Assembly (NCBI GenBank): GCA_026004195.1
Contig: BPIQ01000002.1
Coordinates: 992,585-1,056,584, forward strand
DNA length: 64,000 nt
Reading direction: 5' to 3'
DNA from: Candidatus Binatia bacterium
Lineage (GTDB): Bacteria; Desulfobacterota; Binatia; HRBIN30; BPIQ01
The translations under genes and the position numbers were made by a program. This document shows positions 23,263-31,882 of this stretch, one piece after another (the first letter of the stretch is position 1; the number at the start of each line of letters is the position of its first letter). The notes beneath the pieces were generated by a model that saw only the letters and a program-made list of their open reading frames with translations, ran no database searches and was not told the DNA's origin.

Positions 23263-26200
23263 ATGAAGCTCGAAACGAGGGAGAGAGCCGGGAAGCCCGG
23301 AGCGAGGACGGCCCGGAGCCGAATCCAACTCGGCCTGCGGAGGGCAGCGTTCGTCCTCTCGCTCGTTCTGTCGCTCGTCTTCGCTGCCTGCGACGGGGAC
23401 GACGGCAGCTCGCCGCCACCCGTGCCGACCGCGACACCGACGGTCGGCACGAGTCCGGGCTCCACGGCTCCGTCCCGGACCCCCACGCCTTCCCCGCCGC
23501 CCACCTCGACCTCCTCGCCCGCGGCAGCGGCGGTGTCGGGAGTGCTCCTGGTTCGGGAAGACCTCGAAGCCTCGCGCGACGATGCGCTCGGGACGCCACC
23601 GCCGGAGCTCGTGCCGGAAACGGGAGCCGAATCCCCGTTGCGGAGCCTCGCTCACGCGGACTGGCATCTACGCGGCCCCGTCGAACGGAGCGGCACGACC
23701 GACTCCAACGGAAGAATCCTCCTTTCGCCTTTGCCCGAGGGACGATACGTCCTGCTCGTTCGAAAAACGCTCCGCGGCAACCTCGTCGAGTTCGAGGTCC
23801 CCCTGGTCGTCGGTGACGACGGCGCGGCGAACTTCGTCGTGGAGATCGGCCGCGGTTCCGTGCGCTCGCGCAACGTCTACCGCTCGGGCGGGGAGGAATT
23901 CGAGGAAATTTCCGGGCCCGACGGCTCCCGGGCGCGGCGCAAGGCCGGACGGCTCGAAGAAATCACGTCTTCGGGTCGCACGTTCTCGGACACGGACGGA
24001 GACGGCCTGTTCCTGCCCCGGTTCTGCGATTCTCCCCCCTGGCTCTGCGACGACGAGAGGCAGTGCGGGGACGACCGAGTCTGCTCCTGCTCCGCGAGCT
24101 GTCCCTGGTGCGAGGACTGTGGTCCCGAGGTCTGCGTTCCGCCGGAGCTTCCTTTTCCCCCGTACCGCTGCTCCGCGGACGGGGGCTGCGAGCTTCCCGG
24201 AGACGTTTGCGCGTGCGTTCCGAGCTGCGAGGCTTGCGACGACTGCGCGCTGTCGCTGTGCGTGCCGTCCTGCGAGCCCGTCGAGCTCGTGGACCTCCGC
24301 ATCGCGGGTCCCGACCGCCTCGCGGTCGGTCGCGAGACCTCGCTCCGAGCCATCGGCCAGCTCGACGACGGGACGGAGCTCGACGTGACCTACCTCGTCG
24401 ACTGGTCTTCCTCCGATCCTTCGGTGGCTTCCGTGGACGGCTGGGGTGTCGTCCGGGCCCTCCGGGAGGGGCAGGTCGAGATCCGGGCCGCTCTCGACGA
24501 CGGGCTCGTTGCGGCCCATCCCCTCGAGGTCGTCCCCGGACCCGACGTCGTCCGCGTCGTGGTGGAACTCCTCTGCTTTCCCGTACCGCTGGCGGGCCGG
24601 CCCGCACCGCCGGACGTGGCTTCCCTTCCGCCCGAGTTCCTACCACCGCCGTGCCACCGCACCGTTCGGGTCGGTGGCGAGCTCCGGTTTTTCGCACGCG
24701 CCGAGTTGGCCGACGGGACGACCGAAGACGTGACGGAGCGGGCGCAGTGGGAGGTCGAGCCGCCGGATTTGGGGGAGGTCGAGGCGGGAGTCTTCCGCGG
24801 CCTCCGGGAAGGAACCGGATTCGTGCGCGCTTCGTTCCGCGGCGTGCGGAGCGACCCCTCGGAAGAAATCCGCGTCGTCGCCCACCCCCGAGTCGTCGAA
24901 CTCTCCATCGCTCCGGCCGATCGCGGGTTCCCCGTCCCGATCCTCGACGCCGCTCCGGTGTGGTGTTTTTCCTGCCCCTTCGAGCTCGCGATTCTCGTCG
25001 GAGACGAGGTGCCGTTCGTGGCCACGGCGCTCTACGAGACCGGGGAGTGGGAGGACGTGACCGAGGCGGCGGAGTGGGAGTCGAGCGACCCGGAGGTCGC
25101 CCCGATCTCGCCGGGCGGAGTCCTCGCCGCCACGGCCCCCGGGCGAACCACGGTGGAGGCGACCTTCGCGGAAGTTCGGAGCAACCCCGTCGAAGTCCGC
25201 GTCGTCGCCGAAGCGAGCGTAACCGACCTCTCGATCCACCAGGAAGGATCCGACCGGGCAATCGCGAAAGGCGACCGGGCCTACTTCCGCGCCACGGCGC
25301 TCTACGACGTGGGGTTTCCGCGCGACGTGACCGAAGCAGCCACGTGGCGTTCGGAGGACCCCTCCGTGGGTGATTTCGAAGAACCGGGAGTTTTCGTGGG
25401 GCGAGGTGCGGGCACGACCCGAGTCTGGGCCGAGTTCGGCGGCTTCGCGAGCCAGCGGCTCCCGATCGAAGTCTTCGAAGAAAGCACCATCGAGCTTTGC
25501 GATCCCCGGAACCCGAACCGAGCCGAGTGGTCCGATGCCTTCAACCGCGTCGTCCTCGAGTCCGACTGTGCGGTCTACACACCCCCGGACGTCGCGACGT
25601 TTCGCTTCACGGTCACCGAGAGGGAGCGGCCAGGGGGCATCTTCGATCCCTGTCTCGACCTCTACGTCTACCGCGGCAACGAGAAAATCCGTACGATCCG
25701 CGAGGAAGGCTGCGGCGAGCCGTTCCTACCGCCCGCGGCTCCGGAGTTCGAGGACGCGAGGCTTCGCTACCAGCTCCTGGCCTTCTGGGACCTGAAAGAC
25801 GACCGTGGCAACACGGTGCCGCCCGGACGCTACACGGTGTGGGGGCGCTTTTACCTTTACTTCGACCCGGTCGTCGCCCTCGACGTGCTCGTCACGGGAC
25901 CCGACGGCCGCGTGCCTTGCGAGGAAAATGCGTGCGGGAACGGGTGCGGATACGTGCACGCGTGTGGCGATTCCGGTCCTCCTTCGGGGTGCCCCACGGT
26001 CTGCGTGCCCCTCTGCGAATGCCCGCCGGGCTGGGGCATCACGGAAGAAGGGGACTGCGAGCCCTGCGTCGGGGAATGCTGCCCGCCCGGCGCCCTCTGC
26101 GGCCCGCGAGACGTTCCTCCCTGCGAGCCCGAGTGCTGCCCACCGAACGCTCGCTGCACGCCGGAAGTGCCGCCGTGCGAGCCTCCGCCAAGCCCATCTC

Positions 26201-26271
26201 CGCCGTGCTGCCCGCCCGGCGCCCTCTGCGGACCGCTCGACCTACCGCCGTGCGAACCGGAAGCCCGGTAA
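23263..26271 (+). CDS. Large Cys-rich Ig-like (Big2) surface lipoprotein
   Basis: 1,002 residues from the ATG at 23263. A signal sequence ends in the lipobox VFAAC, followed by a Ser/Thr/Pro-rich stalk (PTATPTVGTSPGSTAPSRTP). A transthyretin-like beta domain follows (LSPLPEGRYVLLVRKTLRG), then a Cys-rich block of CxC repeats (about residues 245-345). Four Big2-type Ig-like repeats come next, each with a '(D)VTE-A-W-SSDPSVA' core, e.g. LDVTYLVDWSSSDPSVASVD and DVTEAAEWESSDPEV. A FlgD-like segment (WDLKDDRGNTVPPGRYTVWG) precedes a second Cys-rich tail with three near-repeats of CCPP.A.C...PPCEPE. The features suggest an extracellular, disulphide-stabilised adhesin or structural protein. No enzymatic motif is seen. 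Confidence 0.75.
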   Translation: MKLETRERAGKPGARTARSRIQLGLRRAAFVLSLVLSLVFAACDGDDGSSPPPVPTATPTVGTSPGSTAPSRTPTPSPPPTSTSSPAAAAVSGVLLVREDLEASRDDALGTPPPELVPETGAESPLRSLAHADWHLRGPVERSGTTDSNGRILLSPLPEGRYVLLVRKTLRGNLVEFEVPLVVGDDGAANFVVEIGRGSVRSRNVYRSGGEEFEEISGPDGSRARRKAGRLEEITSSGRTFSDTDGDGLFLPRFCDSPPWLCDDERQCGDDRVCSCSASCPWCEDCGPEVCVPPELPFPPYRCSADGGCELPGDVCACVPSCEACDDCALSLCVPSCEPVELVDLRIAGPDRLAVGRETSLRAIGQLDDGTELDVTYLVDWSSSDPSVASVDGWGVVRALREGQVEIRAALDDGLVAAHPLEVVPGPDVVRVVVELLCFPVPLAGRPAPPDVASLPPEFLPPPCHRTVRVGGELRFFARAELADGTTEDVTERAQWEVEPPDLGEVEAGVFRGLREGTGFVRASFRGVRSDPSEEIRVVAHPRVVELSIAPADRGFPVPILDAAPVWCFSCPFELAILVGDEVPFVATALYETGEWEDVTEAAEWESSDPEVAPISPGGVLAATAPGRTTVEATFAEVRSNPVEVRVVAEASVTDLSIHQEGSDRAIAKGDRAYFRATALYDVGFPRDVTEAATWRSEDPSVGDFEEPGVFVGRGAGTTRVWAEFGGFASQRLPIEVFEESTIELCDPRNPNRAEWSDAFNRVVLESDCAVYTPPDVATFRFTVTERERPGGIFDPCLDLYVYRGNEKIRTIREEGCGEPFLPPAAPEFEDARLRYQLLAFWDLKDDRGNTVPPGRYTVWGRFYLYFDPVVALDVLVTGPDGRVPCEENACGNGCGYVHACGDSGPPSGCPTVCVPLCECPPGWGITEEGDCEPCVGECCPPGALCGPRDVPPCEPECCPPNARCTPEVPPCEPPPSPSPPCCPPGALCGPLDLPPCEPEAR

Positions 26272-26300
26272 CACCGGGTGTGGCGCGATATCACGTCCCC

Positions 26301-26324
26301 GGAGGGACGCGCTCCGTCGCGTCC
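26301..26324. repeat. Palindromic intergenic repeat, copy 1
   Basis: A 24-bp unit containing GGACGCG-CTCCGT-CGCGTCC (7-bp stem, 6-base loop), with extra flanking C/G pairing out to 26297-26328. It lies downstream of the large lipoprotein gene, and an identical unit is 58 bp away. It looks like a REP-type extragenic element and could act as a transcript end. Confidence 0.65.
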
Positions 26325-26358
26325 GGGGGCGGGAGGTCGGTCGCGTACGCGGCCACCC

Positions 26359-26382
26359 GGAGGGACGCGCTCCGTCGCGTCC
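26359..26382. repeat. Palindromic intergenic repeat, copy 2
   Basis: Identical 24-bp sequence to copy 1, in the same orientation, ending one base before the stop codon of the convergent flippase gene. Nothing else in the 110-bp gap is recognisable. Confidence 0.65.
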
Positions 26383-27726
26383 TCAACGTGCAGACCGGCT
26401 ACCCGGTAGGAGCGCCGCGCGCTGCAGCACACCCGAAACGAGGCGCCAGAAAAAGCGCAAATCCTCCCGGTTCGCGAGGAAGACCTCCCGGAACCCGAAC
26501 TGCGACTCGCGCCGGTAGAACGCGAGCAAAAGCACGCATGCCGCGGTATACGAAACGGCCGTGGCGAAGGCGGCCCCGACGATACCGTACGCGGGGATGA
26601 GAAAGGCGTTCAGCACGACGTTCCCCGCGAGAGCCAGGACACCTGCCGCGATGTTGACCTCCTGCCTCCCCTGACTCGTGAACGCTCGGGTTACGATGAC
26701 GAAGATCGAGATCGCCAGCACCCCCACGGCCGCCCACGGCAGCGGCGCTCCCGCAGGCGCATAGGGACGCCCGTACCACAGGGTGATGACGGGAGGACCG
26801 ACGAGAGCAAGGGCAAGGGCTGCCACACCGCTCACCAGGAGAGTCCGCCGGCAGGCCTGTGCCGTGAGGCGGTGGATCTCGCTCGGCGAAGAGGCCGCGA
26901 GGCGGGGGTAGAGAACGAGTCCCACGGCCTGCGGAATCTCGAGCACCATCTCGGTGAACCGCAAAGCGAGGGCGTAGAAGGCGGTCTCCGACGGCGAGAG
27001 AAAGTAAGCGACCATGTAGATGTCGATTCGAAGGAGGAGGTGCTGGGTCAGCGTCTGGACGTAGGATTTGAGCCCGAAGCGCAACTGCTCCGAGAGCAGG
27101 GCTCGCTCGAACCGCAGACCGAACGGGACACGCTTTCGGATCTGCGAGACGAGCCAGGCCACGTTCACGACGGTGACGAACGTGTAAATCGACACGGCGG
27201 CGACGAGCCCGCCATCGAAGACGACCAGGAACAGGACCACGAGGACCAGGCGTAGAGTTTCCCCGAACAGCAGCCGAACGTTGTAGATCCGGAAGAGGCC
27301 CGTCGCCTGCAGGACTCCGTAGAGGTAGTCGTCCAGGAGCAGGAGGGGTACCCGGACGAGCCCGAGCGCGAGAGCCCAGTCCGGAACTCCTCGGAGGACG
27401 GAGGCATGCAACGGCCCCCGACCGAGCCACACCAGAACCGCGGCGAGGGTCCCGAGGGAAAGCGCGAGGGCGGCGGAATTCGAAGCGACTCGGTCGGGCC
27501 CGACCTTCTCCCGGTTGACGAAGTACACGTTCGACTGGCTGATGCCGAGCTTCACGAGAGTGAGAACCGTGGACGGCAGGAGAAGCACCAGGGCCAGAAT
27601 GCCCCGGTCGTGAGGACCGAGCTGCCGAGCCAGGATGACTCCGCTCACGATCCCCATGGCACTCCAGACGCCACGGGTACCGAGGATCCCCAGGACGTCG
27701 CGGGAAAAACGGCGCTGTTCCAGCAT
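26383..27726 (-). CDS. Polysaccharide flippase (Wzx/MATE-like)
   Basis: 447 residues from the ATG at 27726 (MLEQRRFSRDVLGILGTRGV). About twelve hydrophobic segments are visible. The sequence has the hallmarks of the oligosaccharide flippase superfamily: WSAMGIVSGVILARQLGPHD at the first helix, RFGLKSYVQTLTQHLLLRID in the middle, and ALAGNVVLNAFLIPAYGIVG near the C-terminus. It would flip undecaprenyl-linked O-antigen or exopolysaccharide repeat units across the inner membrane. No glycosyltransferases are adjacent, so the glycan is unknown. Confidence 0.85.
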   Translation of the reverse strand: MLEQRRFSRDVLGILGTRGVWSAMGIVSGVILARQLGPHDRGILALVLLLPSTVLTLVKLGISQSNVYFVNREKVGPDRVASNSAALALSLGTLAAVLVWLGRGPLHASVLRGVPDWALALGLVRVPLLLLDDYLYGVLQATGLFRIYNVRLLFGETLRLVLVVLFLVVFDGGLVAAVSIYTFVTVVNVAWLVSQIRKRVPFGLRFERALLSEQLRFGLKSYVQTLTQHLLLRIDIYMVAYFLSPSETAFYALALRFTEMVLEIPQAVGLVLYPRLAASSPSEIHRLTAQACRRTLLVSGVAALALALVGPPVITLWYGRPYAPAGAPLPWAAVGVLAISIFVIVTRAFTSQGRQEVNIAAGVLALAGNVVLNAFLIPAYGIVGAAFATAVSYTAACVLLLAFYRRESQFGFREVFLANREDLRFFWRLVSGVLQRAALLPGSRSAR

Positions 27727-27847
27727 CGAAAAAAGAGAAAGCCCCCGAGAGCCTCGTTCTCCAAAATCCCGCAAAGGCCCGCCGTAGGCAATTGCCAAGA
27801 GCGTTTCTTTTCCTCGGCCCCGTCTTGGGCCATCCTCTCGGGCGGAG

Positions 27848-28249
27848 ATGACGCAGGTCCCGACGTCGTTCCGCCGCCGGGAGAACGGGGAAGAGCCGGG
27901 GCGACCGGAAACCCGGGTCCGCGCGGGGACGCGGCACCGCAGCCCGCGTGCCCTTCTCTGTGCGGCGTGCGGGACTCCGGTGACGAGCGACGAAGACCGG
28001 ATCGCGATGGCCGGAAGGCACGAGCACCGTTGCGTGAACCCCCACGGCATCCTCTTTCACATCGGGTGCTTCCGCTCCGCTCCGGGCTGCCGGGTGTGGG
28101 GTGCCGCCACCACGGAGTTCACCTGGTTTCCCGGCTTTGCGTGGCGCTATGCGGAGTGCAAAAATTGCGGCGTGCACCTCGGGTGGCGCTACGAAGGTGA
28201 AGCGGAAAGCTTTTTCGGACTGATCCTGGCTCGCCTGGCGCAGAGCTGA
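27848..28249 (+). CDS. Cereblon-like CULT-domain protein
   Basis: 133 residues; the first 30 are low-complexity, so the start is uncertain. From residue 36 the sequence is a CULT (Yippee-like) fold: zinc ligands C38/C41 and C104/C107, and three tryptophans W93, W99 and W113 spaced 6 and 14 apart. That is the same spacing as the W380/W386/W400 aromatic cage of human cereblon, which binds thalidomide and cyclic imides. Bacterial CULT proteins are small single-domain binders whose natural ligand is uncertain. It is the first gene of a short plus-strand pair with the YbhB gene. Confidence 0.8.
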   Translation: MTQVPTSFRRRENGEEPGRPETRVRAGTRHRSPRALLCAACGTPVTSDEDRIAMAGRHEHRCVNPHGILFHIGCFRSAPGCRVWGAATTEFTWFPGFAWRYAECKNCGVHLGWRYEGEAESFFGLILARLAQS

Positions 28250-28302
28250 ACGGGCGCCCGAAGAGCCGAACGGGCCCGCGGAGAGCCGAACGAAAGGAGG
28301 GA
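28243..28302 (+). repeat. Three imperfect 20-bp tandem repeats
   Basis: Units start at 28243 (GAGCTGAACGGGCGCCCGAA), 28263 (GAGCCGAACGGGCCCGCGGA) and 28283 (GAGCCGAACGAAAGGAGGGA). The first covers the end of the CULT gene; the third contains the GGAGG ribosome-binding site of the YbhB gene. Confidence 0.6.
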
Positions 28303-28309
28303 AGGAGCC

Positions 28310-28789
28310 ATGGCATTCGAAATCCGTTCGGAAGCTTTCGCTCACATGGGGGAAATTCCCACCAAGTACACCTGCGAGGGCGAGGACATCTCTCCCCCGC
28401 TCTCCTGGTCGGGCGTCCCCGCGGGAGCGAAAAGCCTCGCTCTGGTGGTCGACGACCCGGACGCGCCGGACCCCAAGGCCCCGAAGATGACCTGGGTCCA
28501 CTGGATCCTCTACGACCTCCCACCCGACTCCACGGGCCTGCCCGAGGGCGTTTCCTCGGCCGCCCTCCCGCCCGGCACGCGCGAAGGTCGAAACGACTGG
28601 CAGCGAACGGGTTACGGCGGCCCTTGCCCGCCCATCGGGCGCCATCGCTACTTTCACAAGCTCTACGCGCTCGACGTGGTCCTCGGGGATTTGGGCGAAC
28701 CGACCAAGGCCCGACTCGAACGAGCCATGCAGGGGCACGTCCTGGCCGAAGCCGTCCTCGTCGGGACCTACGAAAAGAAGCGACGCTGA
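28310..28789 (+). CDS. YbhB/YbcL (PEBP, Raf-kinase-inhibitor-like) family protein
   Basis: 159 residues, ATG at 28310 after AGGAGGGAAGGAG. Family signatures: YTCEGEDISPPLSWSGVPAG, LALVVDDPDAPDPKAPKMTW, VHWILYDLPPD and GYGGPCPPIGRHRYFHKLYA, which form the anion-binding pocket. It is cytoplasmic with no signal peptide. These proteins bind phosphate-like anions and small ligands; the physiological role in bacteria is unclear. Confidence 0.93.
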   Translation: MAFEIRSEAFAHMGEIPTKYTCEGEDISPPLSWSGVPAGAKSLALVVDDPDAPDPKAPKMTWVHWILYDLPPDSTGLPEGVSSAALPPGTREGRNDWQRTGYGGPCPPIGRHRYFHKLYALDVVLGDLGEPTKARLERAMQGHVLAEAVLVGTYEKKRR

Positions 28790-28792
28790 CCA

Positions 28793-28816
28793 CCCGCCGA
28801 CCTCGCGCACGGCGGG
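28793..28816. terminator. Hairpin between convergent genes
   Basis: CCCGCCG (28793-28799), a 10-base loop, CGGCGGG (28810-28816), immediately after the YbhB stop and 40 bp before the stop of the convergent radical SAM gene. It is a possible bidirectional terminator without a T-tract. Confidence 0.4.
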
Positions 28817-28856
28817 GTCTTCGGGCGAACCCTCTACCGCCGCGTGCCTCCGATCG

Positions 28857-30761
28857 TCAGAGAAGGGAGGCCGCGTCGATCGGCCGTCCTGCCGGCGTCG
28901 ACGCTCGTTCCGCGCCGGCGATCCTGCCGCCCAACCACGCACCCCCGTCCGGGTCGCGCACGACGTCGCCGAGCCCACCCGGGTACTCGACGCGAAGAAC
29001 GACCGGTTCGGAAGCGAGGAGGAGCGCTCGATCGACCCGGCGCATGGCCGAGAGCGACGCCACGACCAGGTCGGCCGGAAACGGAAAGGCGTGGAGCTCC
29101 ACCGAGGCGCGGCCTTCGCGAGGAGCGAAAGCCTCGTCGAGCCCGAGCAGCCTCTCGAGAAGAACCTCGAGGTCCGGCCGGCGACGAGCACCGCACCAGC
29201 TTCTCGCGCCCTCCCGCAAAAGGGCGAAAAGGCGCTGCCTCCGCCGCAAGCAGTCCACGTAGAGCCGTGCCCGGTTCTCGTAGAGCGCGAGGGCGTCCTC
29301 GGGTCCGAGCCCCGTCCGGTCACGCAGCCGATCGAGGACGTACCCGAACAGGAACCGCAGAAAATCGCTCGGCGAGGCCGTGCCCTCGAGAGCCACGTAC
29401 CGGCTCGTCAGCGGGATCACGTGCCCGCGCACGAGCACGATGTAAGCCGTCACCAGACGATATCCCTCCTCGCCTTCGCGCCTCGAGAAAGTATGCGAGC
29501 CCACGACGTACTCCCCGCGGGCTTTGCCGTAGCCCGCGACCGGAACCGTTTCCAGTTCGTACTCGTATCGCCGCTCGTAGAACTCCGTGCCGGGGAGAAG
29601 CGTGTAGCCGAAGATGTTGATGTTCGGAAAGACGGTCATCAGATGATCGAGGCCCCGGGTGAACTCCTCGAGCGACTCCCCCGGGAGTCCCCAGATGAGC
29701 TCGGCGGCGACGGGCACGCCTTCGGCGGCCAGCGAGCGCACCACGGGCTCGTACTGGTTCGACCGCATGTTCTTGCGATGGCTCAGCTCCAGAGCTCGTG
29801 GCGTCAGCGTCTGCAGGGCGAGATGGTAGTGCGAAAGGAGCCCCTCGCGGTGGAGCATCCTCACGATCGTCTGCACGCGGCGGTTGTGATTCTTCGACCA
29901 GGAAGTGGAGAAATTGCGGGGAAGCCCCGTGTGTTTCCGCAACCGAACGACGAGCTCGGCCTTCTTTTCGTCCTCGGGCAAGGCCCCGAAATTCGAGTCC
30001 GTGAGCCAGAGGTCCTGCACGCCACCGGCCACGAGCCGCCGGAGGTCGTCCGCGATCCTCGAGAGCGAGTACTGGTACATCTTGGTTCCGATCGCCCCCG
30101 TACCCCACTCGCAGAACGCACACCGGTAGGGGCAGCCCCTCGTCGTCTCGTAGGCGGCCTGGCCGTAGAGCGGACGCCCCCGTTCGTCGCGCAGCGCGAC
30201 CACGCCGAGGGCCGAAGGGATGCGGTCGAGCTCGACGATCCGCGGGCGCGGGGCCGTCTTGCGAAGCCTCCCCTCCGCATCGAGAAAAGCGAGACCGCGC
30301 ACTCCCGACCAGGCCTCCCGTGAAGGGGCATCGAGGAGCTCGGTGAACGTCTGTTCGCCCTCGCCCAGGACCACGACGTCGAGTCCTTCTTCGCCGAGGA
30401 AATCCTCGGCCTGCTGCACGTGCGGCCCGCCGGCGACCGTCAGAATCCCCGGCTCTTCGGCCTTGACTTCCTTCCACAACGACAAGAACTCGGCCGCGTT
30501 CCAGCAGTAGCAGGAAAACCCGAAGACGGGCTCGAGCCCCTCGCTTCTCGCCCTGCGCACGAGCGGGCGAATCCGCGAAGGCCAGACCGTTTTCTTCCAT
30601 CGTTCGAGTTCTTCCGGGTCGCGCCAGTGAACGAGCTCCACGGCCGTTCGCCGCGCCGTCGCACCGTACCGCTCGAAGTAAGCCCGCAGCGCCCCCGTGG
30701 TCATCGGGGGTCCGTGGAACTGGTCGGAATCCATGCTGAAAAGCCAAACGGGCCGGCGCAT
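28857..30761 (-). CDS. B12-type radical SAM enzyme (KedN5-like C-methyltransferase group)
   Basis: 634 residues from the ATG at 30761 (a GTG at 30779 is in frame). Residues 1-150 look like a cobalamin-binding Rossmann domain (VFGFSCYCWNAAEF, LTVAGGPHVQQAEDFL, VVVLGEGEQTF) without the classic DxHxxG. The radical SAM cluster is C210-x3-C214-x2-C217 in TTRGCPYRCAFCEWGTGAIG, followed by LQTLTPRALELSHRKNMRSN and NINIFGYTLLPGTEFYERR. The FCEWGTGAIG context matches methylcobalamin-dependent C-methyltransferases of the KedN5 type, though many homologues are uncharacterised. It is a lone gene with no biosynthetic partners beside it. Confidence 0.75.
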   Translation of the reverse strand: MRRPVWLFSMDSDQFHGPPMTTGALRAYFERYGATARRTAVELVHWRDPEELERWKKTVWPSRIRPLVRRARSEGLEPVFGFSCYCWNAAEFLSLWKEVKAEEPGILTVAGGPHVQQAEDFLGEEGLDVVVLGEGEQTFTELLDAPSREAWSGVRGLAFLDAEGRLRKTAPRPRIVELDRIPSALGVVALRDERGRPLYGQAAYETTRGCPYRCAFCEWGTGAIGTKMYQYSLSRIADDLRRLVAGGVQDLWLTDSNFGALPEDEKKAELVVRLRKHTGLPRNFSTSWSKNHNRRVQTIVRMLHREGLLSHYHLALQTLTPRALELSHRKNMRSNQYEPVVRSLAAEGVPVAAELIWGLPGESLEEFTRGLDHLMTVFPNINIFGYTLLPGTEFYERRYEYELETVPVAGYGKARGEYVVGSHTFSRREGEEGYRLVTAYIVLVRGHVIPLTSRYVALEGTASPSDFLRFLFGYVLDRLRDRTGLGPEDALALYENRARLYVDCLRRRQRLFALLREGARSWCGARRRPDLEVLLERLLGLDEAFAPREGRASVELHAFPFPADLVVASLSAMRRVDRALLLASEPVVLRVEYPGGLGDVVRDPDGGAWLGGRIAGAERASTPAGRPIDAASLL

Positions 30762-30795
30762 GCCGCATGCCCCTAGCACGGCGTCCGGCCCGAAG

Positions 30796-31878
30796 CTACG
30801 CGTCCGGGATGCGAAGACCCGTCTCCGCGTCGAACAGGTGGACCCGGTCGGGCGGAAACCGGAGGCCGACGCGGTCTCCGGGCCGGGGAGCTTCCTCGGC
30901 GGGGCACACCGCCGTCATCTTCGATTCGCCAGGCCCTTCGAGGGCGAGGTGGACGACGTCGGACGCACCGAGAGGCTGCACGATCTCGACGACCCCCACG
31001 GCATCCCGTTCGCCCGCAGCGACGAGCTTCACGTCCTCGGGGCGGATGCCGAGCAGGAGACGGCCCGAAACTTTCGGGCGGGGGAGGAAAACGCGGAAAA
31101 ACCCCGTGTCCACCGCCACCTTCTCGGCTCCGGCGAGCGCATGGGCCGGGTAGACGTTCATGGAAGGCGAACCCACGAAGCGCGCCACGTAGAGCGTACC
31201 CGGCCTCCGATAGATCTCGAGCGGAGGGGCCACCTGCTCGAAGCGGCCCTCGTTCATGACCGCGATCCTGTCTCCGAGGGTCATGGCTTCTTCCTGGTCG
31301 TGCGTCACGTAGAGCATCGTGACCCCGAGCCTCCGGCGAATCCGCGCGAGCTCCGCCCGGGTTTCGACGCGCAATCGCGCGTCGAGATTCGAGAGCGGCT
31401 CGTCGAGCAGGAATGCCTTCGGCCTCCGGACGATGGCACGCCCGAGCGCGACCCGTTGCCTCTGCCCACCCGAGAGTTGGGCGGGACGTCGATCGAGGAG
31501 CGCGGAAAGGCCGAGCATCTGTGCGACCTGCCAGACTCGTCGGTCGATCTGGTCCCTCGCCACCCCACGCACCCGCAGCGGAAAAGCGAGATTCTCCCGG
31601 ACGGTCTTGTGCGGGTAGAGGGCGTAGTTCTGGAAAACCATGGCGACGTCGCGTTTCTGCGGAGGAAGCTCCGTGACGTCCTCGCCGCCGACGAAGACAC
31701 GGCCTTCGGTCGGGAATTCGAGCCCCGCCACCAGACGCAGGAGCGTGGACTTCCCGCATCCCGAAGGGCCCACCACGACCAGAAGTTCGCCGTCGTGCAC
31801 CGCGAGGTCCACGCCCGCGACCGCCCGGTGACCCCCGGGATAGACTTTCGTGACACGCTCGAGACGAACCTCGGCCAC
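30796..31878 (-). CDS. Sugar ABC transporter ATP-binding protein (MalK/UgpC type)
   Basis: 360 residues. Walker A GPSGCGKST (about 38-46), Q-loop MVFQNYALYPHKTV, signature LSGGQRQRVALGRA, Walker B FLLDEPLSNLDARLR and the H-loop THDQEEAMTLGDR are all present. A C-terminal OB/TOBE region follows (LLGIRPEDVKL). It powers the importer whose other genes lie directly upstream (solute-binding protein, two permeases) in one operon; the gap to the second permease is 4 bp. Confidence 0.93.
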   Translation of the reverse strand: MAEVRLERVTKVYPGGHRAVAGVDLAVHDGELLVVVGPSGCGKSTLLRLVAGLEFPTEGRVFVGGEDVTELPPQKRDVAMVFQNYALYPHKTVRENLAFPLRVRGVARDQIDRRVWQVAQMLGLSALLDRRPAQLSGGQRQRVALGRAIVRRPKAFLLDEPLSNLDARLRVETRAELARIRRRLGVTMLYVTHDQEEAMTLGDRIAVMNEGRFEQVAPPLEIYRRPGTLYVARFVGSPSMNVYPAHALAGAEKVAVDTGFFRVFLPRPKVSGRLLLGIRPEDVKLVAAGERDAVGVVEIVQPLGASDVVHLALEGPGESKMTAVCPAEEAPRPGDRVGLRFPPDRVHLFDAETGLRIPDA

Positions 31879-31882
31879 TCTC

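Noticed and set aside
26297-26382. Possible CRISPR-like array
   Set aside because: Only two repeat units are present, they are internally palindromic, and no cas genes are in the window.
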